A stretch of DNA of 64,000 nt from Ariolimax columbianus (Eukaryota; Mollusca; Gastropoda; Stylommatophora; Arionidae). Numbering within the stretch: the stretch's first letter is position 1; the number at the start of each line of letters is the position of its first letter. The translations under genes were made by a program, and so were the position numbers. The stretch spans positions 155,414,816 through 155,478,815 of the forward strand of contig JAVGWX010000002.1 of NCBI GenBank assembly GCA_036924085.1, read 5' to 3'. Of this stretch, positions 20,640-32,099 are shown piece by piece. The notes below the pieces were generated by a model. The model saw only the letters and a list, made by a program, of their open reading frames with translations. It made no database searches and had not been told where the DNA came from.

Positions 20640-21770
20640 ACAGATCTCCATCAATCTAACAGCTCTCCAATTTGATGGTAGAATATCACAGCTATTTGGT
20701 ATTCGAAATAGTGTTAAGTAGGGCTATGTTCTGGAGCTGACACTGCTAGGGATCTTCTTTGATCTGTTACTGAAGCCTGGAATTGGTAACGCAAATGGAG
20801 GAATCTACCGCCACACTAGGTCGGATGGTAGGCTATTTAACCTTGCAAGCCTCAAGGCGAAAACGCAGATCAGGGAGATCACCATCAGGGACTGGCTTTT
20901 CGCTGATGATGCTGCAATTGTCACCCACAGTCAGCAGGAACTTCATAGGTTGATAGATCGCTTCTCACAGGCTTGCAAAGATTGTGGTCTCACAATAAGT
21001 CTGAAAAAAACAAAATGTGCTGGGACAGAAAGTAGATGGCATGCCAACTCTTAGCATTGATAATTATGAACTGGCAGCTGTGTAAACATTCATATATCTG
21101 GAATCTTTCAGCAACGACACGCTCTCTCTCGACATAGAAAAAGACAGTCACATCGATACAACTTCTGCTACATTTGCTCGTCTAGCAACGCGTGTTTGGA
21201 AAAACCAGAAACTGATACTTAAAACCAAGGTCATGGTGTACAAGGTATGTGTCGTCAGCACACTTCTATATGGTGGCGAGACTTGGACAATCTATGTCAA
21301 ACTAAAGCACATCCATAGCATCTTCCATATTCGGCGTCTGCGATCAGGTCTTATAATTATATGGAGAGACAGAGGGACAAATACAGAGATGCACTCTCGC
21401 ACCGATCTCACAAGCATATGCACCCTGCTTAGACAACGAAGATTATGATGGTTTGGTCATGTTCGTTGCATGGAAGATGGTCACATTTCAAAATATTTCC
21501 TCTATGTACAGTTGGAGGATTGCAAGAGAACAGTCGGCCGACCACAGTTGATGTTCAAAGATCTGTGTTACCGTATTATGAAAGCCATGGACATGAATCT
21601 GACACCCTTGGAAAGACGAAGCTGAAGACCGATCCAGATGGAGACGTACCCCAAAGGGCCAGCCCACGCTTGGTGAGAACAAGCTCCTGCAATACACATT
21701 CGTAGAAAGACAACGCCGCATGGAGAAAGACAACAGAGTACAACCTAAGTATATCGTTTTTATATCCCTC
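20640..21770 (+). mobile_element. LINE relic (second family), reverse transcriptase and C-terminus
   Basis: Broken frames read IYRHTRSDGRLFNLASLKAK, then WLFADDAAIVTHSQQELHRL (catalytic FADD near 20905) and CGLTISLKKTK. The C-terminal part follows: VMVYKVCVVSTLLYGGETW (about 21230-21290) and a HISKYFLYVQLE region. Several stops and frameshifts are present. The 5' part, including the endonuclease, is missing. Confidence 0.8.
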
Positions 21771-21959
21771 CAAGTCATATCATTCAATAGTCAGTCATGA
21801 CTGGAAGAGACTACTACTACTACAAGACGTTGCCTCAAGCGTTGACGATAGTTACAAACGTATTAAATGTGTTATATTATTTTTTTTAAAGTGAGCAAAC
21901 TGCCAATGTAAAATCTAGCTGGTTAGCTTTGCTCATCATGTATAGATGAAAAAGGGGGA

Positions 21960-22835
21960 GTGCCACAAGGATATGTCCTGTTCTCTTGTCTGTTCAACAT
22001 TCACTTAAACGCGTTTTCATTCAGACAGATAGAGAAGATGCCGTGACTCATATATCGATGAAGTATCAACAAATAATCTCAGATACGTGGATGTTACAGA
22101 ACTGCTGGCTGAAAGCGAAGAGAAACTGCAAACATTGGTGATGACAATAAAGAACAAAAGTCAAGTGCACGGATTAAACATTAAATTAACACTGAGAATG
22201 ATACTTAGTACAGTAGATTAGAAATCTACTCTACATGTAACGATCAAACACTGAATAAGAACAAGAGCTTCGCTTATCTTGGAAATATGAAGCAAGAAAA
22301 TGATAAGACGCGGAAGAGAAATAAAGAAATGAATAGTGAAAGCCAAATCTATTTCTACCAACATGACTGACTCATACCTCTGAAAAAAATTAATAAAAAA
22401 TACAAAAATCAGAATGATCAGATGTTATCTGCTTCCGTCTTGGCTGTATGGGGTAGAAATGTGGATAGCTAAAACATGTTGGTAAAAAATAAAAACATTT
22501 AAATTGCGGACAAATATAAGAACGGTGCACGCTCATGAAAAGAAAACTCAAACTAGGAAGTCTTGAGGAAATTAGGGATGCAAAGAAAGTTGGTGAAGGA
22601 AATCAGGGACAGACAGTAAATATAGTTTGGTTCCATCAAAAGACACAATACCATGCTGAAGACAACATTGTAAGAACATATGGAGTTCAAGCGTGCCTGG
22701 ACAAATAGCGTTCTAAACGGGATGATCGCACAAACAGACGGAAGGGTGAAAACCTAGCAGACTGCACAGGTATGTCCAGAGATAAAGAACGTTGGGAATC
22801 TATTGCACCCGACCTTCAATGTGGAGATAGCACCT
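21960..22835 (+). mobile_element. Strongly decayed LINE relic
   Basis: Traces read VPQGYVLFSCLFNI (about 21960-22010) and LLAESEEKLQTLV (about 22105-22140), then KSFAYLGN (about 22265). These match, in order, the QG block, the strand after the catalytic Asp pair and the YLG block of reverse transcriptases. The catalytic motif itself has not survived. It is old compared with neighbouring copies. Confidence 0.6.
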
Positions 22836-22949
22836 GAACTGAACTGTTATGTTATAAATAATCGACAATATTGTACTCTGGACAAATTAGCAGGGGCTAA
22901 ATCTTTCTTAGACAATTGCGAAGGGTGTGGATACTAGCTTCAGTGCATG

Positions 22950-25060
22950 ATTGATTGATTGATTGTTTGATTGATTGGCACCCTGTCAGTCTCGAGAGAC
23001 AATGGACTTCACGCTAGAGTGGGGACAGTCAGTTGTTGTCCTAGATTACGCCACAAACGTTAGCAGTCTACATTTTGACGCATCCTGTCTTTCTCTGCCT
23101 CCAGACCAACTCACACAGCCTGCATCCAGCCGAGTTTGTCCTTGACGCATCCTGTCTTCCTCTGCCTCCAGACCAACACACACAGCCTGCATCCAGCCGA
23201 GTTTGTCCTTGACGCATCATGTCTTTCTCTGCCTCCAGACCAACACACACAGCCTGCATCCAGACGGGTCTGTCCTTGACGCATCCTGTCTTCCTCTGCC
23301 TCCAGACCAACACACACAGCCTGCATCCAGCCGAGTTTGTCCTTGACGCATCCTGTCTTTCTCTGCCTCCAGACCAACACACACAGCCTGCATCCAGCCG
23401 AGTTTGTCCTTGACGCATCCTGTCTTTCTCTGCCTCCAGACCAACACACACAGCCTGCATCCAGCCGAGTTTGTCCTTGACGCATCCTGTCGTTCTCTAC
23501 CTCCAGACCAACACACACAGCCTGCATCCAGCCGAGTTTGTCCTTGACGCATCCTGTCTTCCTCTGCCTCCAGACCAACACACACAGCCTGCATCCAGCC
23601 GAGTTTGTCTTTAGCAAGTTCCTCCCAGTTGCAGGTGTTGAGATCCAGTGTCTTTGGGTCACGCTTCCAAATATCTTTGTATCGGAGGAAGGGTCTTCCT
23701 TTCTTACGCTTGCCCATGGTCTAGCTCTCAGTAAATATCTTTTCGTATTCGCCCATCCTCCATTCTGCACACGTGACCAAGACATTGCAACGGCGCTGGC
23801 GGAAGATCCTAACTAAGCTGAAAATCTTTGCACGGTCCAACACTTTAGCCTTTTTTTCACCCATACCATTCTTCGTGGAGACGGTCAGCATGTTGTTATT
23901 CCACACTCTCTGTGAACGACTGGCAAGTTCTGATGAGGTCATTCCTAAACGTATCTGCAACTCTACGTCCAGTGAAAGGTTGTCGGTGATGATAGATCCG
24001 AGGTAGTTGAAGTCATTTACTACCTCCATATTGTTATCGTTTAAGACAATGTCTAAAGGATCTGCACCCTGAGTCATCACTTTCAACTTTAGTACGCTGA
24101 TGATGAGACAAAACTGTCCACATGATTTTGCCAACCTATTAATGATGATCTGTAATTCAGCTTTGGTGTGGGTGACCAGGGCAGCATCGTCTGAGAAGAA
24201 CATATCCCAAATGACAGTCTCTCCTCTCTGTGGCAGTTCCAAAGGCGTGTCCAAGCACGATGGAAAATAAAATGCAGAATAGAGTCCAAGCCAAGACACA
24301 ACTTTGTTTAGCTCCTCTGTTAATGTCAATGGTCTCTGATTCCTGACCGTCATGCAGCACTGTACCTTTCATGCTCACATGAAAATACCTAATCATGCTC
24401 AGTAGTTTAGGTGAGCAGCCAACTTTAGACACTACTTTAAAAATACCCTTTCTGTTTACCAGATCGAATACCTTGGTGAGGTCTATGAAGGCAAGAAATA
24501 GTGGTCTGTGTTGTTTTCTGCAATTGTCTCAGTGAACAGACCCTATCATAGATGGTGAAAAGTTTCAGTTTACGAACGAACATGCCAACATGAAACTGCA
24601 AAACAGCTGGGGTGACGTCCCTCTTCTGTTGACAGTGTGAATGGTCTTGGTCAGATCAACAAATGTGCTGTACACACAAATCACAAAACTGTTCCTGACA
24701 TTTCTCTGGGATTTGGCGATCTGCAAATATAATGTAAACTCTCCTGTGAGCATCACATAAACCCCACTGACTCTCTGGGGGTAGCTCTTGCACGAAATGG
24801 GTTATTAAGCTGCTGATCATGACTCGGCCAGAATGTTTCCAGCAATCGACAGGATTGAGATTCCCCTGCGGTCGTTACACGTCTGCTGGTTCATGTTGTG
24901 CTTGTGCATGTAGAAAACGTTGGTCTATAGTTCCTCCAGTGTGTGATCTGCATCCTAAATTCAGCGAAAGAGGTGTATATCTCGGTACCTCCTGCTTTGT
25001 TAATCTCAGCAGGGATACCATCTGATCCTGGGGCCGCAAGATATCAAGCTGATTGTTTTT
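22950..25060 (-). mobile_element. LINE relic(s), minus strand, with internal tandem expansion
   Basis: Minus-strand frames read, from right to left, DRRGISILSIAGNILA (about 24840), FVDLTKTIHTVNRRG (about 24640), then a second related block FIDLTKVFDLVNRKG (about 24480). KVGCSPKLLSMIRYFHVSMK, FFSDDAALVTHTKAELQIII (catalytic position SDDA) and NDFNYLGSIITDNLSLD follow. The doubled DLTK block means two overlapping copies or an internal duplication. The C-terminal part ends in the 67-bp array, and the 3' end near 22950 has an (AATC)n-type tail on the minus strand. Confidence 0.82.
23077..23612. repeat. Perfect-length 8 x 67-bp array inside LINE C-terminal coding sequence
   Basis: Eight units start at 23077, 23144, 23211, 23278, 23345, 23412, 23479 and 23546, each exactly 67 bp with only substitutions. 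The last unit runs into LINE coding sequence (minus-strand NWEELAKDKLGWMQAV), so the unit came from that gene. Because 67 is not a multiple of 3, the frame rotates, yet all three minus frames are open over most of the array. Confidence 0.95.
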
Positions 25061-25301
25061 CAACTGAATCTGTACTTGGCGGGTTACTGTCGTTGACAAA
25101 AACGTGAGACATACATACATGGCTTGTTCGTTGGTGAATATCTGAGTCACGTTATGCCAAATATGAGAAATAGTAGACATAACAAGGAATGGCTAATGTT
25201 AACATGTAGAATGAATATACATGAAAATGTGTACATGTAGGAATGTATTGGCAACGGCGCAATGACATATAGCATAATAAAAACAAAAAATAATAAAAAT
25301 A
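25061..25301. other. No recognisable feature
   Basis: Short AT-rich spacer between LINE relics. Confidence 0.4.
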
Positions 25302-25311
25302 AAACAAAACA

Positions 25312-25314
<3 letters not shown>

Positions 25315-25343
<29 letters not shown>

Positions 25344-25444
25344 CTTCTTCTTCTTCTTCTTCTTCTTCTTCTTCGTACGCTGTCAGACGTCAACCTGTAT
25401 TTTTTCGAAAAAGCAGCGGTCATCCTGAGGCTGTCGACACTGCC
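25315..25444 (-). mobile_element. 130-bp LINE 3'-end insertion with expanded (GAA)n tail
   Basis: The minus strand carries the last about 70 bp of the RNase H LINE seen at 53071-54203 (shared peptide DSLRMTAAF and GTACGAAGAAG junction), followed by about 60 bp of GAA repeats (CTT on plus, to about 25374). It is flanked by AAACAAAACATAC at 25302-25314 and 25445-25457, a 13-bp target-site duplication. It is an extreme 5' truncation. Confidence 0.88.
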
Positions 25445-25457
25445 AAACAAAACATAC

Positions 25458-26538
25458 AATAACAAACCATTGCAAATGCCACAAGGACCCAGTTCAGGGC
25501 GAAGAATGAACACACAAGGACCCCCGTTCAGGGCAAAGAATGAACGCACAACAACACAAATTACAAAACAAACAAATATCAAGAGACACAAACATACACA
25601 TATCCAAATTGTTTCAATTAAAAAAAACAAAATAACATATATGCCCATACATACATATATTCAGAAAAAGCGATACGTAAATGGATGTATAAACACATTA
25701 TTTATATATATATGGCAGAGAAAAGAGGCAACAAAGTGCAAGACAGGAATATGCCGAAGAATTCACGCAAATGTATGAAGTGTATTCAAACTATGAGGTT
25801 TGAAACATTCCATAAGGAAGTATAAACGACTCTCAACCTCAAACAGTCTTGGTCATCCGCCAACAGGGGCAGGGCACTATGTCAGTGGCTCTGGCACCAT
25901 CCTTACCCTCATCTACAAGACTACTGAAATGATTGGCTACAATCCATTTGACACGATTTATTCAATGTAGTCATATCATCGAGATGATGTTTCTATGTTT
26001 GATAATCATGTCGCAAAAGGGAAAACGTCAACAGAAACTTATTCCGTCATTCAATTTGTTGAAGCATAGGTCCATTCTGCCTTTGACTTCCCTAACCTTT
26101 TTACAAAAATGTATTGAATTACCAAAAGCTGCTCGCGGAAGGTAACGGGAAACCACCGCCGGATCAGATATCCCAAGTTTCATCATGGTCCGACAAAATC
26201 TAATAAAACAAGAAATCTGTGATGAGCGATGCGAGTTTATGGAAGACAGAGGGCACAAACAAAGCCATATATAAATATGTATAGAATAATAACACAGTAC
26301 ACAACTTCAGGCAGTTGCAATAAAATGAATTTAGGCATAGATGTGGGCTGTCCCCTGATTTGTTCTCTTTGTTCAACGAATTTATATTGCGATTTCTAGA
26401 GGATATGGTGACTGTATTATCAACGAGGGACAGAACATTAACATGCCATACGCCCATGACACTGTGTTGGCAATACAAAGTGAATCATATTATAATAGGC
26501 ATAACACTCCTAGTCCCATGGACCAATTTACTTTTGGG
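25458..26538. other. No gene supported; short direct duplication
   Basis: A block of about 33 bp (CACAAGGACC to AAGAATGAAC) occurs twice at about 25482-25550. A minus-strand frame at about 26030-26200, after a good acceptor-like site, reads KVREVKGRMDLCFNKLN. A related sequence near 57985-58020 suggests a dispersed repeat rather than a host exon. Confidence 0.35.
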
Positions 26539-26655
26539 GAGAAAGACAAACTTCTGGTCAGGCAAAAGATACTGATCAGACATGTTAGTCAGAGTCAGGT
26601 AAAACATAATGCCAAGACCCTCATCTCGACTTGCTAGTAGTCCTACCTGGAGGTA
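26539..26655 (+). repeat. R1 head fragment, left of LINE copy B
   Basis: CTTCTGGTCAGGCAAAAGAT and the following about 100 bp match the head of R1 copy iii up to its CCCTGG block, where LINE copy B begins. The rest of R1 is not found at the other end of copy B. Confidence 0.6.
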
Positions 26656-27503
26656 GGCGCAAAATGACAGACACCTGTGCGAGTTATAATTTGCATTTCC
26701 ACTGCCAAACGAGCCCAGAAACGATTCATAATCACCACGCTGGGACCATGAAACTGCGTTGAATTCATCCAGTAGAGGAACTGTGGCTAAGGCATTGGCC
26801 AGATCCTGATAGAAGTCGTCCTTTTCCTGGGGTTAAACCTCGTCTGTGAGGACGTAGACGACAATTATTGTGAGATTATCACGTTTATGTTTCAGTTGTG
26901 GCACGAGGAGGCTGACCGAGATGGTGTTCCAGGATACTATACTAACTATCATGTTTATGTTTCAGTTGTGGCACGAGGAGGCTGACCGAGATGGTGTTCC
27001 AGGATACTATACTAACTATCATGTTTATGTTTCAGTTGTGGCACGAGGAGGCTGACCGAGATGGTGTCCCAGTATACTATACTAACTCTGAGTGGGGGGT
27101 CCTATGAATACGCCCAACATTTCTGTGTTGAAGGCCACCATAGTGCAGCAGACATGCATCTTCGATATCTTGTTAGCCTTGGCTCTTTAGACTTTTGTCA
27201 GTGACACCGGCGATTTCAATGTTGAATTGACCTAGTGTTCTAGCCAGCGCCGCAGCATAGCCAGTCCCGTTTAGTGTCAGTACATTCCATGTCGCGACCC
27301 TCATTGGGCCCCTTTTATCCGGGAAGGGGGGGGGGCAGCGCTGCTGCTGGCGAGGGTGCTGGTGACACGTTTCGATAGAGATTCGCAACCCCTGGTAAGG
27401 GGGCGGATGAGGCGATCGTGATCCCTGAAAGCTCCTGGGGAGAACCGGAAACTCCACTGCCTTGGGATGGAGGCCGCGAGGAGAGAGTTTGTAAGGACTA
27501 CTC
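26656..27503 (-). pseudogene. LINE copy B 5' region and endonuclease N-terminal part (antisense)
   Basis: The minus strand reads MRVATWNVLTLNGTGYAAAL and ARTLGQFNIEIAGVTD at about 27170-27300, the start of the endonuclease (ATWNV block). Upstream of it (27300-27503) lies a proline- and arginine-rich open stretch, probably 5' leader. A 3 x 70-bp tandem repeat at 26877-27086 breaks the domain. Confidence 0.82.
26877..27086. repeat. 3 x 70-bp tandem repeat inside LINE copy B endonuclease
   Basis: Units begin at 26877, 26947 and 27017 with TATCACG or TATCATG followed by TTTATGTTTCAG. Copy A has this segment only once (about 5805-5880), so the triplication is specific to copy B. Its length is not a multiple of 3. 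Confidence 0.92.
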
Positions 27504-29723
27504 TTTAGTCTGAAGATTACCGGCTCATGGTACCGCCGCCTAGACATCGTCCGCCACACATGGATCTCTAACGAAGGAGTAGGAAGGAACTCGACCACAT
27601 CCTTGTGAGAAGTCTCGATCGAGTGACTTCCTGTCGTGTTTTTTGCTGTGCTGAGGCGTCTGCCAAAACTGACCATCACTTGCTGATGATCAGGTACTCC
27701 ATCAGCCCATATGTCCCTTGAAAACCTGTGCCGATCCCTAGGTACAATATCCAGCTTCTCAAGGATAACCCAAGTGCCGCCGAGAAATACATCATTGATG
27801 TCAGGGGAAATCTGGCTGGATCGGGCCCCCCTTCCCGATGACCCGGAGGAAGCATGGGCAGTGTCATAAAGAACTACACATGTGAGGCGGCCAGGATAAA
27901 TCACTGGCTCAAGGACCAAAAAGTGTCAGCAACGGCTCTCTGATACCTCGTATGACGTAATACTCCAGAAGAACTCAGCCCGGATTCACAATGACCACGC
28001 CGAACGACGACGTCTGAAAGGTCAATTCCGCGCGGTGACCAGGGCAGACAAGGAACACTTTCTCAACGAAATTGCTGACGAATTGCTTGTCTCAGATCTC
28101 ATGACCCGCTTTATCAGTATCCTCCGCCCTGGAGGCATGCATAACGAGAAAAAAAGCATAGAGTTCTTCAATAAGTCTGACGGATCCGTATGCTCGTGCT
28201 ATGAGGAGGTTGTGAAGAGGTGGAAGGAGCCCTACACGTATGCTCTTAACCACCCACCAGCAACGACATGTCTCGATCCGTCTGCTGAATCTACGGATCC
28301 TTAACAAGATACGGAAACCAACATCGATCCCGCTACTATAGCTGAAGTCCTTGGAAACTCAGAGATGGACGAGCGGCAGGCCCGAAACACGGCATCGAAC
28401 CGATAAGCTCTGCCTCGATCATGTATTCCTGCAAGTACGGACGACGGAAGACATCGTCGTCTCCATGTACAAAGGCAAGGGAAGTTGCAAAGTCTGCAGT
28501 CATTACAGGCCTGTAACACTACTCTCGGTTCCAGGTAAAGTGTTTGCCAGTGTGCTACTGGCTAGACAAGCTTCGCTTGAGCACAAAACGTCGCCCATAA
28601 CAGTCTTCCTTCACCCTCGTCGCCAGACTGCACTGGGCCTTCAATCGTCCTGCAAACGTGGACTTGAAGTCCGCCGTTAATCGACTGGATTTATAGAAAG
28701 CCCTCCAGAGAATAGGCATCCCGGCCTCCTTGTTGAACCTGATCAAGGACTCCGGTGCCTGAATTCGACTGGGTGTCTCTCTCTCTGACATATTTCCCAC
28801 GATTTAAGGTGTCAGGCAGGGATGTGTTCTTGCCCCCGGCCTTTTCTACCGGGCAGTCAACTGGCTTCTTGACCACCTCAGCGCGCATCAGGAGGGTATA
28901 GCTATTGATACAGTCAATCTTCACCGATCTCGTGCCCTCGGACGACATTGTCCTGTTCGGCAGAGACAGATCCACGCTGCAGCACCCTCAAGAAATATTA
29001 ACCAATGAAGCGTCCTCCCTAGGCCTGTCTATATCCTGTGCCAAGACCAACGTTCAGAAACTCATATCCGATACAGCAGCCCGGGGTATTTAAACTCAAG
29101 GTCATTCTACGGTGAGCACCAAAGAATTAATCTTTCTCGGTAGCATGATGTCATCCGATAGGCGCAGCGGTCCCGATATGTCAAGGCGGATCGGACAAGC
29201 CGCTTCCGCTATGCACGACGTCCGACGTGTGTGGAGTAATGGCAAGATCTCCCTTTGGGACAAAAATCTGCATTTACCAGTCCTGCGTGGTCCCAGTCCT
29301 GCGTGGTCCCAGTCCTGATTTAAGGCTCCGAAACCTGGGCATTGTTGAAACAGGACATGTTGAGACCGGAAGCCTTTCACGTGCGCAACCAGCGGCGTAT
29401 TCTGGGCTTCCGATGGCATCACAACATCCGCAACGTGGAGGTATCTGCTTAAACAGGCCTCCACCCAATTTCACTTGACCGGCCTCTAGGTTCTTTGTTC
29501 ATTCATGTTGTACGGCTGAACCAGGAAAACCCTGCCCATAATATACTGCACAAGTCGTTCCTCGGCGCCAAAAGTCTTCCCCCGGCTGACTGGAGGCTCA
29601 GAAGAGGCCGACCCAGAAAAGTATGGCTCCAGCAAGTAGCAACCTTCTCCTCTGCCTTGAACGAGGTCTGGAACCACGCCACAGCTGTGGGCCATGGATG
29701 TGGTCGACTCACGCAACGGGCCT
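27504..29723 (+). pseudogene. LINE copy B endonuclease end, linker, reverse transcriptase and C-terminus (sense)
   Basis: SLKITGSW and HTWISNEGV (about 27505-27580), then ASAKTDHHLLMIRYSI (catalytic Asp-His near 27675) end the endonuclease. NIQLLKDNPSAAEKYIIDV is the linker. The reverse-transcriptase core is much degraded; PSDDIVLFGRDRSTLQ at about 28935-28985 keeps the Asp pair as SDD. ELIFLGSMMSSDRRSGPDMS follows, and the C-terminus ends HATAVGHGCGRLTQRASDT at about 29670-29732. Many stops and frameshifts occur. Confidence 0.8.
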
Positions 29724-29745
29724 CAGACACCTAAGCAAATATTAT

Positions 29746-30229
29746 TATTATTATTTTCTTAGATAGTACGTGGTACCAGTACTGCCATGCGGCAGCAAAT
29801 CATGGACAATCATCAGCCACGTACAGGGATCTTTGGAGGCAAAGGAAATGTAAATTTATGAAGGATGTTGAAAGTTCCATAGACTAAAACACAATCCAAT
29901 AAGGTGACTATTGAGGAGGCACGGACACAAAGACAACTTATGACAAACATCAGGGCATGACAATAATCCCGTTTCGGTCATGTTCAGAGAAGAGGTGGGT
30001 TGGAAAACAGGTTGACAGCGGAAAAAATCGCAGATCGGAGAGAGGCAAAAATGAAAACTATTTGGCGGCTTGAAAGCGTGGCATAAGAGGCGATCGACAG
30101 TGGAATTGATAAACGACACTTGATAAGAGGAAACTGAGGTCTATGATCGCAAACGCTAATCTGCAGGACACTTAATGATGATGATGATAAACTTTTAGGA
30201 GCACTTGAATTTAGTCATTTTGCAAGCGA
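29746..30229. other. No recognisable feature
   Basis: Unique-looking sequence. A short GAT repeat lies at about 30174-30188. Confidence 0.4.
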
Positions 30230-30405
30230 GGCAGCGTGGCCTAGAGGTGAAACGTCCGTTTCCCAATCACAACACTTCAGGTTCGAATCCAGCCGGACAG
30301 TTTTTCTTGACGTGGTCGCTCCTCCAGGTATGGAAAGTAATGACAACCTACCGTACTGTACACCTGCCAAAAACTTATAGCATCCAAATAGATTGGCATG
30401 TGTAA
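30230..30405 (+). mobile_element. tRNA-derived SINE (type D)
   Basis: The A box-like GTGGCCTAGAGGTG (30236-30249) and B box-like GGTTCGAATCC (30280-30290) are spaced as in a tRNA gene. About 110 bp of body follows and ends near GTGTAAAAAGTGAC. The 5' and 3' ends of the tRNA-like part do not pair well enough for a tRNA gene. Confidence 0.55.
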
Positions 30406-31723
30406 AAAGTGACATGCTGTAAGAGACATGCTACGTATATTTCAATCATTTGCAGCACGAGTTAATACGAGTAGCTGTGGTATTCACATGGTGAGGTTGC
30501 TAGCCCTGCTTTTCCTTTCGAAAATTTCTTAAAGTAGCAAAATTGTTTAGTCTGTCCATTTGCCGATTCTCTGTATTTCTAATCACTCCAATATTTGAGA
30601 ACGTGTTTATTTTCTTACTTGTGTGGCTCTTCGCGTTCTGTAAGACAAAATGTCCAGGCTTATATTGAACGTATTGTAGCACTCAGCAGCTTCAAGACAA
30701 GACCGGTGTCAGCCTTTAAGAAAACACTCGTCAACAACTGATGGGTATAATACGACGGGAAATGGGCTTGAAGAATACATCCATTAAGTGAAGTTTCCTC
30801 TTCACAAAATCATCCATTTATGCAGCATCGTCTTTTAAATGTGGTCAGATTTGAGAAGAAAAGTGCTCGAAATTCATGAACTGTCAAACGGAATCTTCAG
30901 TTATTCTATTGCTGAATCTTTCAAAAATTTCTTCTCACAAGAAAATTAATCTTAATTTGTTGACGACTGAAAGAAATGGAAATTTCATAGCAAGTAAACA
31001 ATCCCTTATATTGACAAGAATCCTAGAACTAAATGATGGTATCCGTATACAAGTATTATAACCAAACATAACATTTCAAAAACCCATGGAGCAGGGGTTT
31101 TCAACAAATATACGCCATATCTTTCGATTTTGCGCTATCTGCTCCAGCACTACCAAAGGTCTGTCATGTTTTCATAATATGTGTCTCGACATTCGTATTC
31201 AAGTGTGTTTTGTTCTGCCTCTACGTCTCTTGTTTTGCTGATTCCAGAATAGAGAACGTCGTGTAATTCAGAGAAGTATATTGGTATAGTGTCTATCAAT
31301 TTGTCCGGATCACCACATATCTTTATTTCATTGCCTGACTGGTAAGACTTAGACTAAGTTCAGAATGACATCTAGCAAGCCTAAAACTTATGATAGTCTG
31401 TCTTTGCGAGGAATGTGCGTCTATCACCGGTTAGTCTGTGGTTCGAATCCCATTATTTATTTCTTCACCTTTTTTTCTGTTGTGTGGTGTATATATTTTC
31501 TCACGGATTAAAATATAAATAAATATATGTATATCTATATTTGCGATTGCTGTTGTTAATGTAATTATTAGAGGTCGTATTTAAAGAGAATTAGCTTATT
31601 GTTGGAAACATAGTTGTGTAACGAGGTTTTCACTTTAACATTTAAAATGTTTGGTGATTAACTGCCTTTTCCACAACCTGTACCTTTCTTCCCTTCCATT
31701 ACTATTTCTTATGGACCGCAATG
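30406..31723. other. No gene supported
   Basis: AT-rich. A minus-strand frame at 30500-30642 follows a good acceptor-like site (TTTTGTCTTACAG) and reads a lysine- and asparagine-rich 47 codons. An isolated B box-like TGGTTCGAATCCC at 31438-31450 may be the last trace of a tRNA-derived SINE. Confidence 0.35.
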
Positions 31724-31978
31724 CTAGTCCGTAGAGGCACTATCAGTCGAACGAGCAAACGGTGGAGATGTTGTTCTTCTGTGTGGAAGCAAATCTCGCA
31801 ATCCAGGCTGTTCCACAAGCTCGCAAAAACCTTCCGACGATGATACATTTTCTACACCAACATCAAGACCAAGTGTTGACGTTTTGAACACTCTCATTGA
31901 AGTCCTTGGCAAATTATTGCAGTTTTGTATATTGGGAATTCGTTTCCATAGAGAGTCTACAATTTTCTGTCTCTTCAT
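31724..31978 (-). other. Weak candidate ORF, 84 codons
   Basis: ATG with A at -3 (GAACAATGAAG), then MKRQKIVDSLWKRIPNIQNC and a serine- and arginine-rich C-terminus. No family is recognised. Kept only because it is non-repetitive and protein-like in composition. Confidence 0.2.
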
Positions 31979-32099
31979 TGTTCGTTGCGAAATTAAAATC
32001 CGTGGCTGGAATAATCTTAATGTTGAAGGTGTGGGCTAATGCATTACAATTTCTCATCTATGGCAGTATGATTTTGATTCGATTGAACTGTAACATGAG

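Larger units (their letters stand above)
26656..29745 (+). mobile_element. LINE copy B: APE-type element with inverted 5' part
   Basis: Antisense half 26656-27503 covers the 5' end and the first two thirds of the endonuclease; sense half 27504-29723 covers the rest of the endonuclease to the 3' end, followed by an (ATT)n tail. The two ends that meet across the inversion are adjacent in the element, as shown by the antisense copy at 5530-5600, which reads through (TTCAGGCTGAAGGCGGCGC). This is again the twin-priming layout. No clear target-site duplication was found. Confidence 0.85.

Noticed and set aside
25199..25648. Minus ORF with a run of about 20 arginines
   Set aside because: The run is the (GAA/CTT)n tail of a tiny LINE insertion read in one frame; the rest is short LINE end and flank.
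26028..26258. Host exon on the minus strand (KVREVKGRMDLCFNKLN)
   Set aside because: A related sequence near 57985-58020 suggests a dispersed repeat. Evidence was too thin for a separate call.
30230..30300. Functional tRNA gene
   Set aside because: A and B boxes are present, but acceptor and anticodon stems do not pair convincingly; a SINE head fits better.
31400..31452. tRNA or SINE at an isolated B box-like motif (TGGTTCGAATCCC)
   Set aside because: No matching A box at the proper distance and no recognisable SINE body.
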